Positions 24,707-33,202 of a stretch of DNA of 64,000 bases are shown here, piece by piece. The first letter of the stretch is position 1, and each line of letters begins with the position of its first letter. Made by a program: the position numbers and the translations under genes. The notes under the pieces are model-generated. The model made no database searches, had not been told where the DNA came from, and saw nothing but the letters and a program-made list of their open reading frames with translations. The stretch spans positions 1 to 64,000 of the forward strand of contig NZ_JAMXBH010000004.1 in NCBI RefSeq assembly GCF_023913735.1, written 5' to 3'. Source of the stretch: Pseudarthrobacter raffinosi. GTDB taxonomy: Bacteria > Actinomycetota > Actinomycetes > Actinomycetales > Micrococcaceae.

Positions 24707-24874
24707 CGGGTTACTTTCTGTATCCCGCGCAGGCGGGATTGGGGTGAATAACCAACGGAGCGTAGCACCGCGCCGAGGGCCCTCAGCGGGGAAACCCGGG
24801 ATCTTAACGCATCCTTAACGCCGCCGGCGCTGGTGTATGAGGGGCTTGCGCTTCCGCTACTTAGCGGCACTATG

Positions 24875-24889
24875 TACTGGTAGCTAGTA
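24875..24889. promoter_or_regulatory. Candidate PadR operator
   Basis: TACT-N7-AGTA is a dyad 27 bp before the padR start, next to a -10-like TATGTA (24871-24876). PadR proteins commonly repress their own operon from such sites; this one is inferred from position only. Confidence 0.4.
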
Positions 24890-24915
24890 ACACTGAGTAG
24901 TGGAGGAGGTGTCCG

Positions 24916-25245
24916 ATGGGCAAGCAGATGACGGAGATGCTCAAAGGGACACTGGAGGGCATCGTTCTTGCCGTCCTGACCGGGAACCCGGCGTACGGGT
25001 ACGAAATCACCACTCTGCTCCGGGCGCAGGGGTTCCCCGACATCGCTGAGGGCACCGTGTACGCGCTGCTCGTCAGGATCGAGCAGAAAGGCCTGGTGGA
25101 CGTCGAGAAGCGGCCGTCCGAGAAGGGCCCGCCCCGCAAGGTGTACACGCTCAACGCTCAGGGCAAGAAGGAACTGGACGAATTCTGGAACACATGGAGC
25201 TTCCTGTCCGAACGGCTTGAAGAGCTCCGCAAGGGAGGAAAGTGA
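24916..25245 (+). CDS. PadR family transcriptional regulator
   Basis: The 109-residue protein is a winged helix: LKGTLEGIVLAVLTGNPAYGYEITTLL, then GTVYALLVRIEQKGLVDVEKRPSEKGPPRKVYTLNAQGKKEL, followed by a short dimerisation helix (PadR-s2-like). It heads an operon with a DUF1048 protein and a two-gene drug-type ABC exporter and probably represses them until a toxic compound binds. GGAGGAGG lies 6-7 nt before the ATG. Confidence 0.92.
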   Translation: MGKQMTEMLKGTLEGIVLAVLTGNPAYGYEITTLLRAQGFPDIAEGTVYALLVRIEQKGLVDVEKRPSEKGPPRKVYTLNAQGKKELDEFWNTWSFLSERLEELRKGGK

Positions 25246-25246
25246 T

Positions 25247-25612
25247 ATGGCAGCGAAATGGATCGAGCTGGTAACCGGCTCGCTCGAGCAGAAGAAGCAG
25301 TACAAGCAGGCCAAGGCGCGGCTGGATGCCCTGCCTGAGCCCTACCTCACTGTGGCGAAGGCCTTCAACCGGTACTTCATGTACTACGGCGGGGTCACCG
25401 AGGGGGACACCATGGTGCAGATGTTCTCGGACCTCGCGGACCTGTGGGAACGCGCCGCCATCGACGGCACGCCTGTGGGCGAGATCGTCGGCGAAGATCC
25501 CATCGAGTTCGCCGAGAGCTTCGCTCAGGCATACGGCGGAAAGCGGTGGATCGACAAGGAACGGGCCCGGCTCAACGAGGCGGTCGACAAAGCGAAGGGG
25601 GCGGAGTCATGA
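25247..25612 (+). CDS. DUF1048 family protein
   Basis: The 121-residue, highly helical soluble protein has the DUF1048 layout: KWIELVTGSLEQKKQYKQAKARLDALPEPY, YFMYYGGVTEGDTMVQMFSDLADLWERAA, and EDPIEFAESFAQAYGGKRWIDKER. Members accompany PadR regulators and ABC exporters; the molecular role is unknown, possibly as a PadR co-factor. Start at ATG 25247, one base after the padR stop, with AAGGGAGG upstream. The stop overlaps the ABC ATPase start. Confidence 0.85.
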   Translation: MAAKWIELVTGSLEQKKQYKQAKARLDALPEPYLTVAKAFNRYFMYYGGVTEGDTMVQMFSDLADLWERAAIDGTPVGEIVGEDPIEFAESFAQAYGGKRWIDKERARLNEAVDKAKGAES

Positions 25613-26400
25613 CCAGGACCGGCGAACCGGCGATCCGTGTGCAGAACATGGAGAAGTCCTACAAGGACCTGCACGTCCTGCGCGGCGTCGACTTCGAGGT
25701 GGCGGCTGGCAGCATCTTCGCGCTCCTCGGCTCCAACGGGGCGGGCAAGACCACCATGGTCAAAATCCTGTCGACGCTCCTCAAAGCAGATGCCGGCACG
25801 GCTACCGTGTATGGATTCGACGTCGCGACGGACGCCCTTCAGGTTCGGGAGTCCATCAGTCTGACCGGGCAGTTCGCCGCCGTCGACGAAATCCTCTCAG
25901 GCCGGGAGAACCTGGTGCTGGTTGCCAGGTTGCGGCATCTGAAAGCCCCCGGCCAGGTGGCCGATGAGCTTTTGGCGCGCTTCAACCTCACCGATGCAGG
26001 CTCGCGGAAGGTGGCCACCTATTCCGGCGGCATGCGCCGTCGCCTGGACATCGCCATGAGCCTGATCGGGGAGCCGAAGGTGATCTTCCTCGATGAACCG
26101 ACCACGGGGCTCGACCCCGAAGGGCGCAACGACGTGTGGCAGGTCGTCAAGGATCTCGCCAACCGGGGCACCACTGTCCTGCTCACCACGCAGTATCTCG
26201 AGGAGGCTGAGCAACTCGCAGATCGGATCGCCATTCTCCATGAAGGGCGCATCATCGCGAACGGCACGCTCGCCGAGCTGAAGCAACTCCTTCCACCGGC
26301 GAAGGTGGAATACGTCGAAAAGCAACCGAGCCTGGAGGATGTCTTCCTCGCACTTGTGGGGAACGACGGCAGGGTCGAGGCAAGTAAGGACAAGTCATGA
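25609..26400 (+). CDS. ABC transporter ATP-binding protein (DrrA-like)
   Basis: The 263-residue ATPase has Walker A GSNGAGKTT, the signature YSGGMRRRLDIA, Walker B VIFLDEPTTGLDPEGR and the H-loop replaced by TTQYLEEA as usual for DrrA-type daunorubicin exporters. The C-terminal accessory domain ends SLEDVFLALVGNDGR, also typical. ATGA overlaps join it to the DUF1048 gene upstream and the permease downstream. It powers export of a hydrophobic drug-like compound. Confidence 0.93.
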   Translation: MTRTGEPAIRVQNMEKSYKDLHVLRGVDFEVAAGSIFALLGSNGAGKTTMVKILSTLLKADAGTATVYGFDVATDALQVRESISLTGQFAAVDEILSGRENLVLVARLRHLKAPGQVADELLARFNLTDAGSRKVATYSGGMRRRLDIAMSLIGEPKVIFLDEPTTGLDPEGRNDVWQVVKDLANRGTTVLLTTQYLEEAEQLADRIAILHEGRIIANGTLAELKQLLPPAKVEYVEKQPSLEDVFLALVGNDGRVEASKDKS

Positions 26401-27158
26401 GCACAAATTTCCTTGCAGACACCTCCGTGCTGCTGGGCCGCTCCATGCGTCACATCTTCCGCAGCGTTGACACCATCATCACCACCGCGATCACGCCGAT
26501 CGCCCTCATGCTGCTGTTCGTGTACGTCTTCGGCGGTGCTATCAGCACGGGCACGGACAGCTACGTCAATTACCTGCTGCCGGGAATCATGCTGATCGCG
26601 ATTGCGTCTGGCATTGCCTACACCGCCGTTCGGTTGTTCACCGATATGCAGAGCGGCATCTTCGAGCGATTCCAGTCCATGCCGATCGCACGATCATCCG
26701 TGCTGTGGGCCCATGTCCTGACGTCGCTGGTCGCCAACGGGCTCTCGCTCGTGATCATTGTGCTGGTGGCCCTCCTGATGGGGTTCCGCACCTCGGCAAG
26801 CCTCCTGGCCTGGCTCGCTGTGGCCGGAATCCTGGCGCTGTTCACCCTGGCACTCACCTGGCTGGCAATCATCGCCGGCCTGACAGCGAAGTCCGTGGAC
26901 GGCGCCGGCGGATTCTCCTACCCGCTGATCTTCCTGCCGTTCATCAGCTCGGCCTTCGTCCCGACGGAAACCATGCCGGGTCCGGTCCGATGGTTCGCCG
27001 AGAACCAGCCCGTCACCTCGATCGTCAACACCATCCAGGACCTGTTTGCCCAGCAACCGGTGGGCAACGACATCTGGATCGCACTGGCCTGGTGCGTCGG
27101 TATCCTCGTACTCGCCTACGTGTTCGCCATGGCCGCCTACCGGCGCAGGATCATCTAA
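26397..27158 (+). CDS. ABC-2 type permease (DrrB-like)
   Basis: The 253-residue protein has six membrane helices, with an N-terminal amphipathic segment (GRSMRHIFRSVDTIITTAITPIALMLLFVYVFGG) and the conserved LFTDMQSGIFERFQSMPIARSSVLWAHV loop that meets the ATPase. FISSAFVPTETMPGPVRWFAENQPVTSIV fits the ABC-2 permease C-terminal half. It is coupled to the ATPase by ATGA. The complex is probably a homodimer of each subunit. Confidence 0.92.
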   Translation: MSTNFLADTSVLLGRSMRHIFRSVDTIITTAITPIALMLLFVYVFGGAISTGTDSYVNYLLPGIMLIAIASGIAYTAVRLFTDMQSGIFERFQSMPIARSSVLWAHVLTSLVANGLSLVIIVLVALLMGFRTSASLLAWLAVAGILALFTLALTWLAIIAGLTAKSVDGAGGFSYPLIFLPFISSAFVPTETMPGPVRWFAENQPVTSIVNTIQDLFAQQPVGNDIWIALAWCVGILVLAYVFAMAAYRRRII

Positions 27159-27159
27159 G

Positions 27160-27232
27160 GCGCCACCCCGCCGTCGTCCGCCGACCGCGGCTGGTGCGCT
27201 CAGCGCCTTGGCGCGTCCCGCCGTCGTGCGGC
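27160..27232. repeat. TCCCGCCGTCGT-family element, copy B
   Basis: Positions 27200-27227 match 21210-21237 at 27 of 28 bases. The element encodes the last residues (RRRDAPRR) and the stop of the PAP2 gene on the minus strand and fills the convergent gap after the ABC permease. Confidence 0.75.
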
Positions 27233-28108
27233 ATATGCGAACAGCGACGTGGTGGCCACGGTGGCCAGGTACCCGGCGATCACGATGAGCGAGATTCCGG
27301 CCCAGAAGTAGTTGGTGGTGCTGTCATCCTGGAGCGGCCCCGGGGCGATCTTGGCCAGCGAATACACCGCCACCCCCGCGGAAGCCAGCCCGATCACCAC
27401 CGGCAGCGTGAGCCAGATTTTCGCCGAGCCCACGTGCCTGCCGAAGCCGTCCCACGCGTTCCACCCGGCGCCAGTCCGCATGATCAGCCAGCCGGCGGGG
27501 ATCATAAACGCGCCCACCAGGAGGAAGGCGGCGACGACGTCGGCCGGGCGGTGCCACTGGTTGATCAGGGTGGAGACTCCCGAGGCGATGGCGAACGTGC
27601 CGCCCACAAACCCGGCCATCGGACGCCACCGCGGCGAGGCCATCAGGAACACCGCCGCCGCAGCTGACGCGGCCAGCGTGGTGTGACCGGACGGCAGCGA
27701 GTTCAGCTCCAGCGTCACCACACCCTTGTCCGGGCGGGCGGGCAGCACTTCTTTCAGGACCTGCGTGGCGATATTCGCGCCGATGCACGCGGTGACTGCA
27801 ATCCCGGCAGCTGACCACCGCCGTCGGATCACCGTGACAAACAGAACCACGACGGCGGCCACCACCAGCGAGATGGTGGGCAGCCAGTCCAGGAACTCGG
27901 TGGCTGCCTTGCCCGCCGGCCCGTGGATGTCCACGGCTTCAACCAGCGCGGATTCATCGATGACCTGGCCCGTGGTGGTCTGGACGAAGTAGTAATACGT
28001 GGAGATCAAACCGATGACGCAGGCGAGCCAGGCGAACGCGAACATAAAGCCGGAGCCCGGGGAGGGTCGGGCCGGGGTCCGCGGTGGTGCCTGGCGTGGA
28101 ATGGTCAT
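27200..28108 (-). CDS. PAP2-superfamily membrane phosphatase
   Basis: The 302-residue protein has about six membrane helices and the three PAP2 active-site blocks: KEVLPARPDKG, LPSGHTT with the catalytic histidine, and NQWHRPADVVAA. It probably dephosphorylates a lipid phosphate such as undecaprenyl pyrophosphate or phosphatidate at the outer face of the membrane. The last eight residues (RRRDAPRR) and the stop are encoded by a repeat element. Start at ATG 28108. Divergent from the fructan operon. Confidence 0.88.
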   Translation of the reverse strand: MTIPRQAPPRTPARPSPGSGFMFAFAWLACVIGLISTYYYFVQTTTGQVIDESALVEAVDIHGPAGKAATEFLDWLPTISLVVAAVVVLFVTVIRRRWSAAGIAVTACIGANIATQVLKEVLPARPDKGVVTLELNSLPSGHTTLAASAAAAVFLMASPRWRPMAGFVGGTFAIASGVSTLINQWHRPADVVAAFLLVGAFMIPAGWLIMRTGAGWNAWDGFGRHVGSAKIWLTLPVVIGLASAGVAVYSLAKIAPGPLQDDSTTNYFWAGISLIVIAGYLATVATTSLFAYAARRRDAPRR

Positions 28109-28165
28109 CGGCTAAGGGTGTCACAGAAAACTGGGAGGACCCGCAGGGCTGCCTCGCGGCCGGCA

Positions 28166-28231
28166 CCCAAGTAGGTAGCGCCATCTGTCGTTTTGCGGGG
28201 TCTAAACGACAGATAGCGCTACCTAGTTGGG
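28166..28231. repeat. Hairpin element, copy 2
   Basis: Arms 28172-28193 and 28204-28225 pair at 21 of 22 positions; outer CCCAA/TTGGG extend it. Inner arms read ATCTGTCG/CGACAGAT. It lies between divergent genes, so it cannot end either of them. Confidence 0.9.
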
Positions 28232-28258
28232 CGGGGTCGCGGCAACCCGAATGTGACA

Positions 28259-28306
28259 CTTGACACGTGTTAGGTCGGCGCCATAAGCTACCTCACACGT
28301 GTTAGG
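28259..28306 (+). promoter_or_regulatory. Fructan operon promoter with two LacI operators
   Basis: TTGACA (28260-28265) and TAAGCT (28284-28289) are spaced by 18 bp. Two near-identical sites, CTTGACACGTGTTAGG (28259-28274) and CCTCACACGTGTTAGG (28291-28306), overlap the -35 box and follow the -10 box. The same motif (inverted) occurs before the LacI gene at 34328-34343, so the regulator probably represses both. Confidence 0.85.
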
Positions 28307-28318
28307 AAGGAAATTGAT

Positions 28319-29740
28319 ATGACCGGTGCCACAACTGGCCGCCTGCGTGAACTCTCACGCCGGACCGCCCTGGGTGCCTTGGGAGCAGGAATTGTGGGAG
28401 CAACGGTGGCATCGTGGCCCCGGCTCTCCGGATCCGATATTCCCGGGCGGGGCGACAACAGCCTCAGCATTGCCATTATGGGAACCGCCGCCGATGCCGC
28501 AGCGCGCCAGCGCGCCATCGACGCGTTCACCCGACTCCACCCGGACATCCGGGTCAAGGTCCAGGCCATCCAGGCCGTGGACTGGAAAGACTTCTTCACC
28601 AAGATCCTCACCATGGTGGCCGCCGGCACCCCGCCCGACGTCGTCTACGTCGCCACTGAAGGCGCGCAGCTCTTCGCGGACAAGCTGGCCCATCCGCTGG
28701 ACGAATACCTGCGCCGCGATGCCGCGGACATGGCCGAGTTCTTCGCCGACGTCCACCCCAGCCTGGTGGAGGCCTTTATGTACAAGGGCAGCCTGTTCCA
28801 ACTCCCCATGGACTGGAACGCCGCCAACATGTACTACAACACCACCGCCTTCGCGCAGGCGGGGCTGGACCGTCCTGCGGACGACTGGACCCACGTGGAC
28901 TTCCGCAACAGCCTCGCCGCGATGCGCAAGGCCCGGCCGTCGGACTTCACCCCGTACTACTGGACCAACCGGCTCTTCGGCGGCGTGGTGCCCTGGCTCT
29001 ACGCCAACGACACCAGCTTCCTGAAGGAGACCCGGTCCACCGGCGGGGACTGGCTCTGGGACTCCTTCTACGCCAACGATCCCTCCCGCAACCTGCGCTC
29101 CGGCGGCTACCAGTGGCTGGAACCCAACGCCGATGACCCGCGCGTCTTCGAGACCTTCGACTACCTCCGCGGCCTGGTCAAGGACGGCCTCGGCGTCCGG
29201 CCCGAGGAAGGCGGCGGCAGTTCCCTGGTGGGGCTCTTCGCCTCCAACCGGATCGGCACCACGCCGGCCGGCGGCTACTGGGTCCAGGGCCTCCACGAGG
29301 CCGGCATGAAGGAGAACGACTACGACGTCCAGTTCTTCCCCAAGTGGCGGAGCCAGCGGCACCAGTTCGGCACGGCCGGCTACGCCATCATGAAAACCGC
29401 CAAGGACAAGGACGCCGCCTGGGAGTGGATCAAGTTCAGTGCCAGCCGCGAGGCCATGGAGCTGATTTTCCCCAACCCGATAACCACCCCGGCCCGCCGC
29501 TCCATGGTCAACGAGGCGCTGTACGCGGGTAAGGGCCCGGCGCATTGGAAGGTCTTCTACGACACGCTGGACAAGTACCCCACGACAGGCCCCATCCCGG
29601 CGCCGCCCCAGCAGGCCGCCGTCGAAACGGCCCTGATGAAAAACGTTTCGCTGGCCGTCAGCGGCGACGAGCGCCAGCTCAAGCAGGCCCTCGAGTCCAT
29701 GCAGCGCGATCTTGAACTGGCCCTGAGGAGGCAGTCATGA
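28319..29740 (+). CDS. ABC transporter sugar-binding protein (Tat-type signal)
   Basis: The 473-residue protein has a twin-arginine-like start (LSRRTALGALGAGIVG) and no lipobox. The mature part is a type 1 sugar-binding fold with RQRAIDAFTRLHPDIRVKVQ, AAGTPPDVVYVATEGAQLF and a C-terminal WEWIKFSASREAMEL typical of CUT1 solute-binding proteins. It is the first gene of an operon with two permeases and a GH32 enzyme, so the ligand is probably a fructose-containing oligosaccharide. AGGAAGG precedes the ATG. Confidence 0.9.
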   Translation: MTGATTGRLRELSRRTALGALGAGIVGATVASWPRLSGSDIPGRGDNSLSIAIMGTAADAAARQRAIDAFTRLHPDIRVKVQAIQAVDWKDFFTKILTMVAAGTPPDVVYVATEGAQLFADKLAHPLDEYLRRDAADMAEFFADVHPSLVEAFMYKGSLFQLPMDWNAANMYYNTTAFAQAGLDRPADDWTHVDFRNSLAAMRKARPSDFTPYYWTNRLFGGVVPWLYANDTSFLKETRSTGGDWLWDSFYANDPSRNLRSGGYQWLEPNADDPRVFETFDYLRGLVKDGLGVRPEEGGGSSLVGLFASNRIGTTPAGGYWVQGLHEAGMKENDYDVQFFPKWRSQRHQFGTAGYAIMKTAKDKDAAWEWIKFSASREAMELIFPNPITTPARRSMVNEALYAGKGPAHWKVFYDTLDKYPTTGPIPAPPQQAAVETALMKNVSLAVSGDERQLKQALESMQRDLELALRRQS

Positions 29741-30705
29741 GCACCACCACCCCTCGCCGGGAGCGGCCAAAGCAGGCCGCCAAGCCGGCTCCGCCCGGGG
29801 GCGCGCCCGCCGCTTCCCAGACCGCGTCCGGACGGCACAGCCAGCGCTGGCTGGCCTGGATCTTCCTGGCCCCCACCATCCTGGGCATGGGCCTGTTCAC
29901 GCTGGTGCCCATCGCGGCGTCGGTGGTCCTGGCGTTCTTCCGCTGGGACATCATCTCCGCCCCGACGTTCGTGGGCTTCGACAACTTCGCCGAAGTGGTC
30001 CAGGATCCCACGGTCCGGGTGTCCTTCCTGAACACCATTGTGTTTGTGATTGTGGCGGTGGCATTCCAGCTCGGCCTGGCCTTGGCGCTGGCCGTGATGG
30101 TGCAGGAGAAGATGCCGTCCTGGCTGCGGACCTTCTTCCGCTCGGCGTTCTTCTTCCCGCTGATCCTCTCCGCCGCCTCCGTGTCCATCTTTATGCGGTA
30201 CCTCTTCAACGAGCAGTTCGGCGTGGTCAACTGGTTCCTGTCCCTCGCCGGCATCCCCGCGGTGCCGTGGCTGACCACCCCCGGCGGGTCCGCCGCCGTC
30301 GTCATCCTGGTCTACGTGTGGCAGAACTTCGGGTTCTCCTTCCTGCTGTTCATCGGCGGGCTGGCGTCGATCCCCGTGGAAACCTATGAGGCGGCCGCGC
30401 TGGACGGCGCCACCGGCTGGCGCAAGCACGTCTACGTCACCCTGCCGCTGCTCAGCCCCACCACCCTGCTGGCGTCCGTGATGGCCATCATCAGCGCCCT
30501 CCAGGTGTTCGACCAGCCGTACGTCCTGACCCGCGGCGGGCCCGGGGACTCCACCCGCACCGCCGTGATGGTGATCTTCGAATCCGCGTTCCAGCGCCTG
30601 GAATTCGGCGAGGCCTCGGCCATCGGCGTGATCCTGACCCTCATCATCATGGCCATCACCGCCGCGCAGTTCCGGCTCAGCAAACGATTCGTCTTCTACC
30701 AGTAA
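29737..30705 (+). CDS. Sugar ABC transporter permease (MalF-like)
   Basis: The 322-residue protein has six membrane helices and the cytoplasmic EAA loop EAAALDGATGWRKHVYVTLPLL that docks with the ATPase. The N-terminus is long, proline-rich and cytoplasmic. ATGA overlaps the binding-protein stop. No ATPase gene lies in the operon, so a shared MsiK-type ATPase encoded elsewhere must energise it, as is common in Actinobacteria. Confidence 0.92.
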   Translation: MSTTTPRRERPKQAAKPAPPGGAPAASQTASGRHSQRWLAWIFLAPTILGMGLFTLVPIAASVVLAFFRWDIISAPTFVGFDNFAEVVQDPTVRVSFLNTIVFVIVAVAFQLGLALALAVMVQEKMPSWLRTFFRSAFFFPLILSAASVSIFMRYLFNEQFGVVNWFLSLAGIPAVPWLTTPGGSAAVVILVYVWQNFGFSFLLFIGGLASIPVETYEAAALDGATGWRKHVYVTLPLLSPTTLLASVMAIISALQVFDQPYVLTRGGPGDSTRTAVMVIFESAFQRLEFGEASAIGVILTLIIMAITAAQFRLSKRFVFYQ

Positions 30706-30713
30706 GGCCAGCC

Positions 30714-31595
30714 ATGACTACCACTACAGAGCGTGTATCCACCCGCACCCCTGCCGTGCCTGCCCGGTCCCGGCGGAAGCCGAACTGGAACCTGGTCCTC
30801 CGCATTGTCCTGCTGATGATCGCGGCCGTCCTGACCCTGGGCCCGGTGATGTGGACCCTGTCCACCTCGCTGCGGTCGCCGTCGGAATCGTTCAAGCTGC
30901 CGCCGTCGTTCTTCCCCTGGAATCCGGACTTCACGTCCTACGCGCAGGTCTTCCAGCAGCTGGACATCGTCCTCCTGGTGCTGAACAGCGCCCTGGTCAC
31001 CGGACTCATCGCCGTGGGGCAGATGGTCACCGCCGCGATGGCCGGCTACGCCTTCGCCAACCTGAAGTTCCGCGGCCGCGGGGCCCTGTTCTCCATCGTG
31101 CTGGCCACAATGATGGTGCCGGTGCAGGTGACCATCGTGCCGGTGTTTATGCTGATCCGAGGCATGGGGCTCTCGGACACCCTCCTGGCGCTGATCCTGC
31201 CGGCCATCCCGACGGCGTTCGGCACCTTCCTGATGCGGCAGTACTTCATGGGGCTGCCCACCGACCTCGCGGAAGCGGCGTCGATCGACGGCGCATCGCC
31301 ATGGCGGACCTTCCGCTCGGTCTACGCCCCGCTGGCCATTCCGGGGATGGCGATCGTGGGCATCCTGGCCTTCAATTTCCACTGGAACGAGTTCTTCCGG
31401 CCGCTCATCATGACCATCTCAGAACAGAACTTCACCCTGCCGCTGGGCCTCGTGTCCCTGCAGGGCAACCTGGGCACCGGGAGCATCTCCGTAGTGCTGG
31501 CCGGCGTGGTCCTGTCCATGATCCCCGCCCTGGTGGTCTTCATCTTCGGCCAGCGCGCGCTGCAGGACGGCCTCACCGCCGGCAGCGGCAAATAA
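30714..31595 (+). CDS. Sugar ABC transporter permease (MalG-like)
   Basis: The 293-residue protein has six helices and the EAA loop EAASIDGASPWRTFRSVYAPLA. A PSFFPWNPDFTSYAQVF motif lies in the first periplasmic loop, typical of CUT1 permeases. It starts 8 bp after the MalF-like gene and precedes the GH32 gene by 26 bp. It forms the transmembrane pair with the upstream permease. Confidence 0.92.
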   Translation: MTTTTERVSTRTPAVPARSRRKPNWNLVLRIVLLMIAAVLTLGPVMWTLSTSLRSPSESFKLPPSFFPWNPDFTSYAQVFQQLDIVLLVLNSALVTGLIAVGQMVTAAMAGYAFANLKFRGRGALFSIVLATMMVPVQVTIVPVFMLIRGMGLSDTLLALILPAIPTAFGTFLMRQYFMGLPTDLAEAASIDGASPWRTFRSVYAPLAIPGMAIVGILAFNFHWNEFFRPLIMTISEQNFTLPLGLVSLQGNLGTGSISVVLAGVVLSMIPALVVFIFGQRALQDGLTAGSGK

Positions 31596-31621
31596 TCCCA
31601 ACTTCTGAGAGGCTTACTTCC

Positions 31622-33136
31622 ATGTCATCCCCGGACCTCGCCGCCGCCGACTTCGCCCGCCTGGCCGCCGCCCACCCCGACCCAGCGTTCCCGCACTTCC
31701 ACCCCCGCCCCGCCCAGGGCTGGATCAACGACCCCAACGGCATCAGCCACCTCAACGGCCGGTACCACGTCTTCTTCCAGTACAACCCCGCGTCCGCCCG
31801 GCACCACAAGATCGCGTGGGGCCACATCAGCTCCGCGGACCTGGTCCGCTGGGAGGAACACCCCGTGGCGCTGCGCCCGCAGGACGGCGGGCCGGACGAG
31901 TACGGCTGCTGGACCGGTGTGGTGACGGACGACGGCGGTGTCCCCACCGCCGCGTACTCCGGTGTCCGCGGCGACGGCGGCCACTCGCAGGTGGTCATCT
32001 CCCGCGGTTCGGCGGACCTTGTTTCCTGGACCCAGGATGGGCACGTCGCGGCGTCCATGCCGGCCGACCCCATGGTCACGGCCGTCCGCGACCCCTTCAT
32101 CTTCCGATTCAACGGCAAGCGCTACGCCATGCAGGGCGCGGGTCTGGCCTCCGGCCACGCGGCGCTCCTGCTCTACACGGTGGAGGACCTGGCTGACTGG
32201 AAGTACCAGGGCATCTGGCTCACGTCGGAAAACCCGGTCGCAGCTGCCCGGACGCCGGCCGAGATCTGGGAGTGCCCGCAGCTGGTGCGCGTGCCGTCCG
32301 TGTCCTCCGCTGAATCCCTTGAATCCGGGTCCGGCAGCGACGCTTCTTCCGACGACGCGTGGGTCATGATGTTCTCCCTGTGGCTGTCCGGCGATGACCA
32401 CGAGCACGCCAACGGCGTTGGCCACCTCATCGGCTCCCTGGCCGAGGACCCCGCCACCGGGCTGCCGGTATTTTCCCCGGAGACCGGCGGAAAGTCCGAC
32501 CTGGGCCGCGACTTCTACGCGCCGCAGATCGTGCAGCTGCAGGACGGTGCCGGCGCCGGCGCTCCCGGTGATCCTGTTTCTTCCTCTGCCCTTGCTGCCC
32601 TCGCGGAGCCCAAGGGCCTGCTGTGGGGCTGGGCCAATGAAGGACCGGGACGGGACGGCCGCCGGGGCCGCAGCCAGGCCGAGATCGACGCCGCGGGCTG
32701 GGCCGGTGTGCTCACGCACCCGCGCCTGCTGTCCGTGGTGGACGGTTCCCTGGCCGTGGCACCGGCGCCGGAGGTGGATGCCTACCGCGGAGCGCAGCTG
32801 GCTGCGCAGGCTGCCGGGAGCGTTGAGCTGCCGGCGTATGCCGAGGCTGTGGTGACCGCCCGCTCCGGTGGGCCGGGCGCGCTGGCCGCGGACGACGTCG
32901 TCGAACTTTCCCTGGTGGCCGATGGTTCAACCGAGGCGGGGCAAGTGGTCTTCAGCGGGCCTCTGGCTGCGGGGGAGGAGCTGCGGGTGTTTGTGGACGC
33001 GTCGCTGGTGGAGGTGTACCGGAGCGGTTCGGTGGCCACCACGCTGCGCGCCTATCCGGCGCCCGGCGAGCGGTGGGTGCTGCGGCTTCCCGAGGCCGCG
33101 GCTGCGGACGTCTGGCAGCTGGCACAGCCTAAGTAG
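31622..33136 (+). CDS. Glycoside hydrolase family 32 (intracellular fructosidase)
   Basis: The 504-residue enzyme has the GH32 motifs WINDPNG with nucleophile Asp37, VRDPFIF with Asp157 and the acid/base motif WECPQL with Glu217. A C-terminal beta-sandwich follows (LRVFVDASLVEVYRSG). There is no signal peptide, so fructo-oligosaccharides or sucrose must be imported first by the upstream ABC system. GAGAGG lies before the ATG at 31622; the frame is open further upstream across the permease gene, but that part is not protein-like. An Ala/Pro-rich loop near residues 300-325 looks like a lineage insert. Confidence 0.93.
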   Translation: MSSPDLAAADFARLAAAHPDPAFPHFHPRPAQGWINDPNGISHLNGRYHVFFQYNPASARHHKIAWGHISSADLVRWEEHPVALRPQDGGPDEYGCWTGVVTDDGGVPTAAYSGVRGDGGHSQVVISRGSADLVSWTQDGHVAASMPADPMVTAVRDPFIFRFNGKRYAMQGAGLASGHAALLLYTVEDLADWKYQGIWLTSENPVAAARTPAEIWECPQLVRVPSVSSAESLESGSGSDASSDDAWVMMFSLWLSGDDHEHANGVGHLIGSLAEDPATGLPVFSPETGGKSDLGRDFYAPQIVQLQDGAGAGAPGDPVSSSALAALAEPKGLLWGWANEGPGRDGRRGRSQAEIDAAGWAGVLTHPRLLSVVDGSLAVAPAPEVDAYRGAQLAAQAAGSVELPAYAEAVVTARSGGPGALAADDVVELSLVADGSTEAGQVVFSGPLAAGEELRVFVDASLVEVYRSGSVATTLRAYPAPGERWVLRLPEAAAADVWQLAQPK

Positions 33137-33202
33137 CCTGAATAGCGCCGGGTTCCTAAAGGACTCCGGCACTGTTCGCCGGGCCGGGGTCGGTGCCGGG
33201 GG

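Noticed and set aside
24720..24830. c-di-AMP (ydaO) riboswitch before the KimA-like gene
   Set aside because: GGGGTGAATAACC and GGGGAAACCCGGG resemble ydaO motifs, but they lie on the plus strand, pointing away from the KimA-like gene, and in the wrong order.
30851..31621. Upstream extension of the GH32 frame to 30851
   Set aside because: It overlaps the MalG-like permease in another frame and has no protein-like sequence before ATG 31622, where the GH32 domain and ribosome binding site begin.
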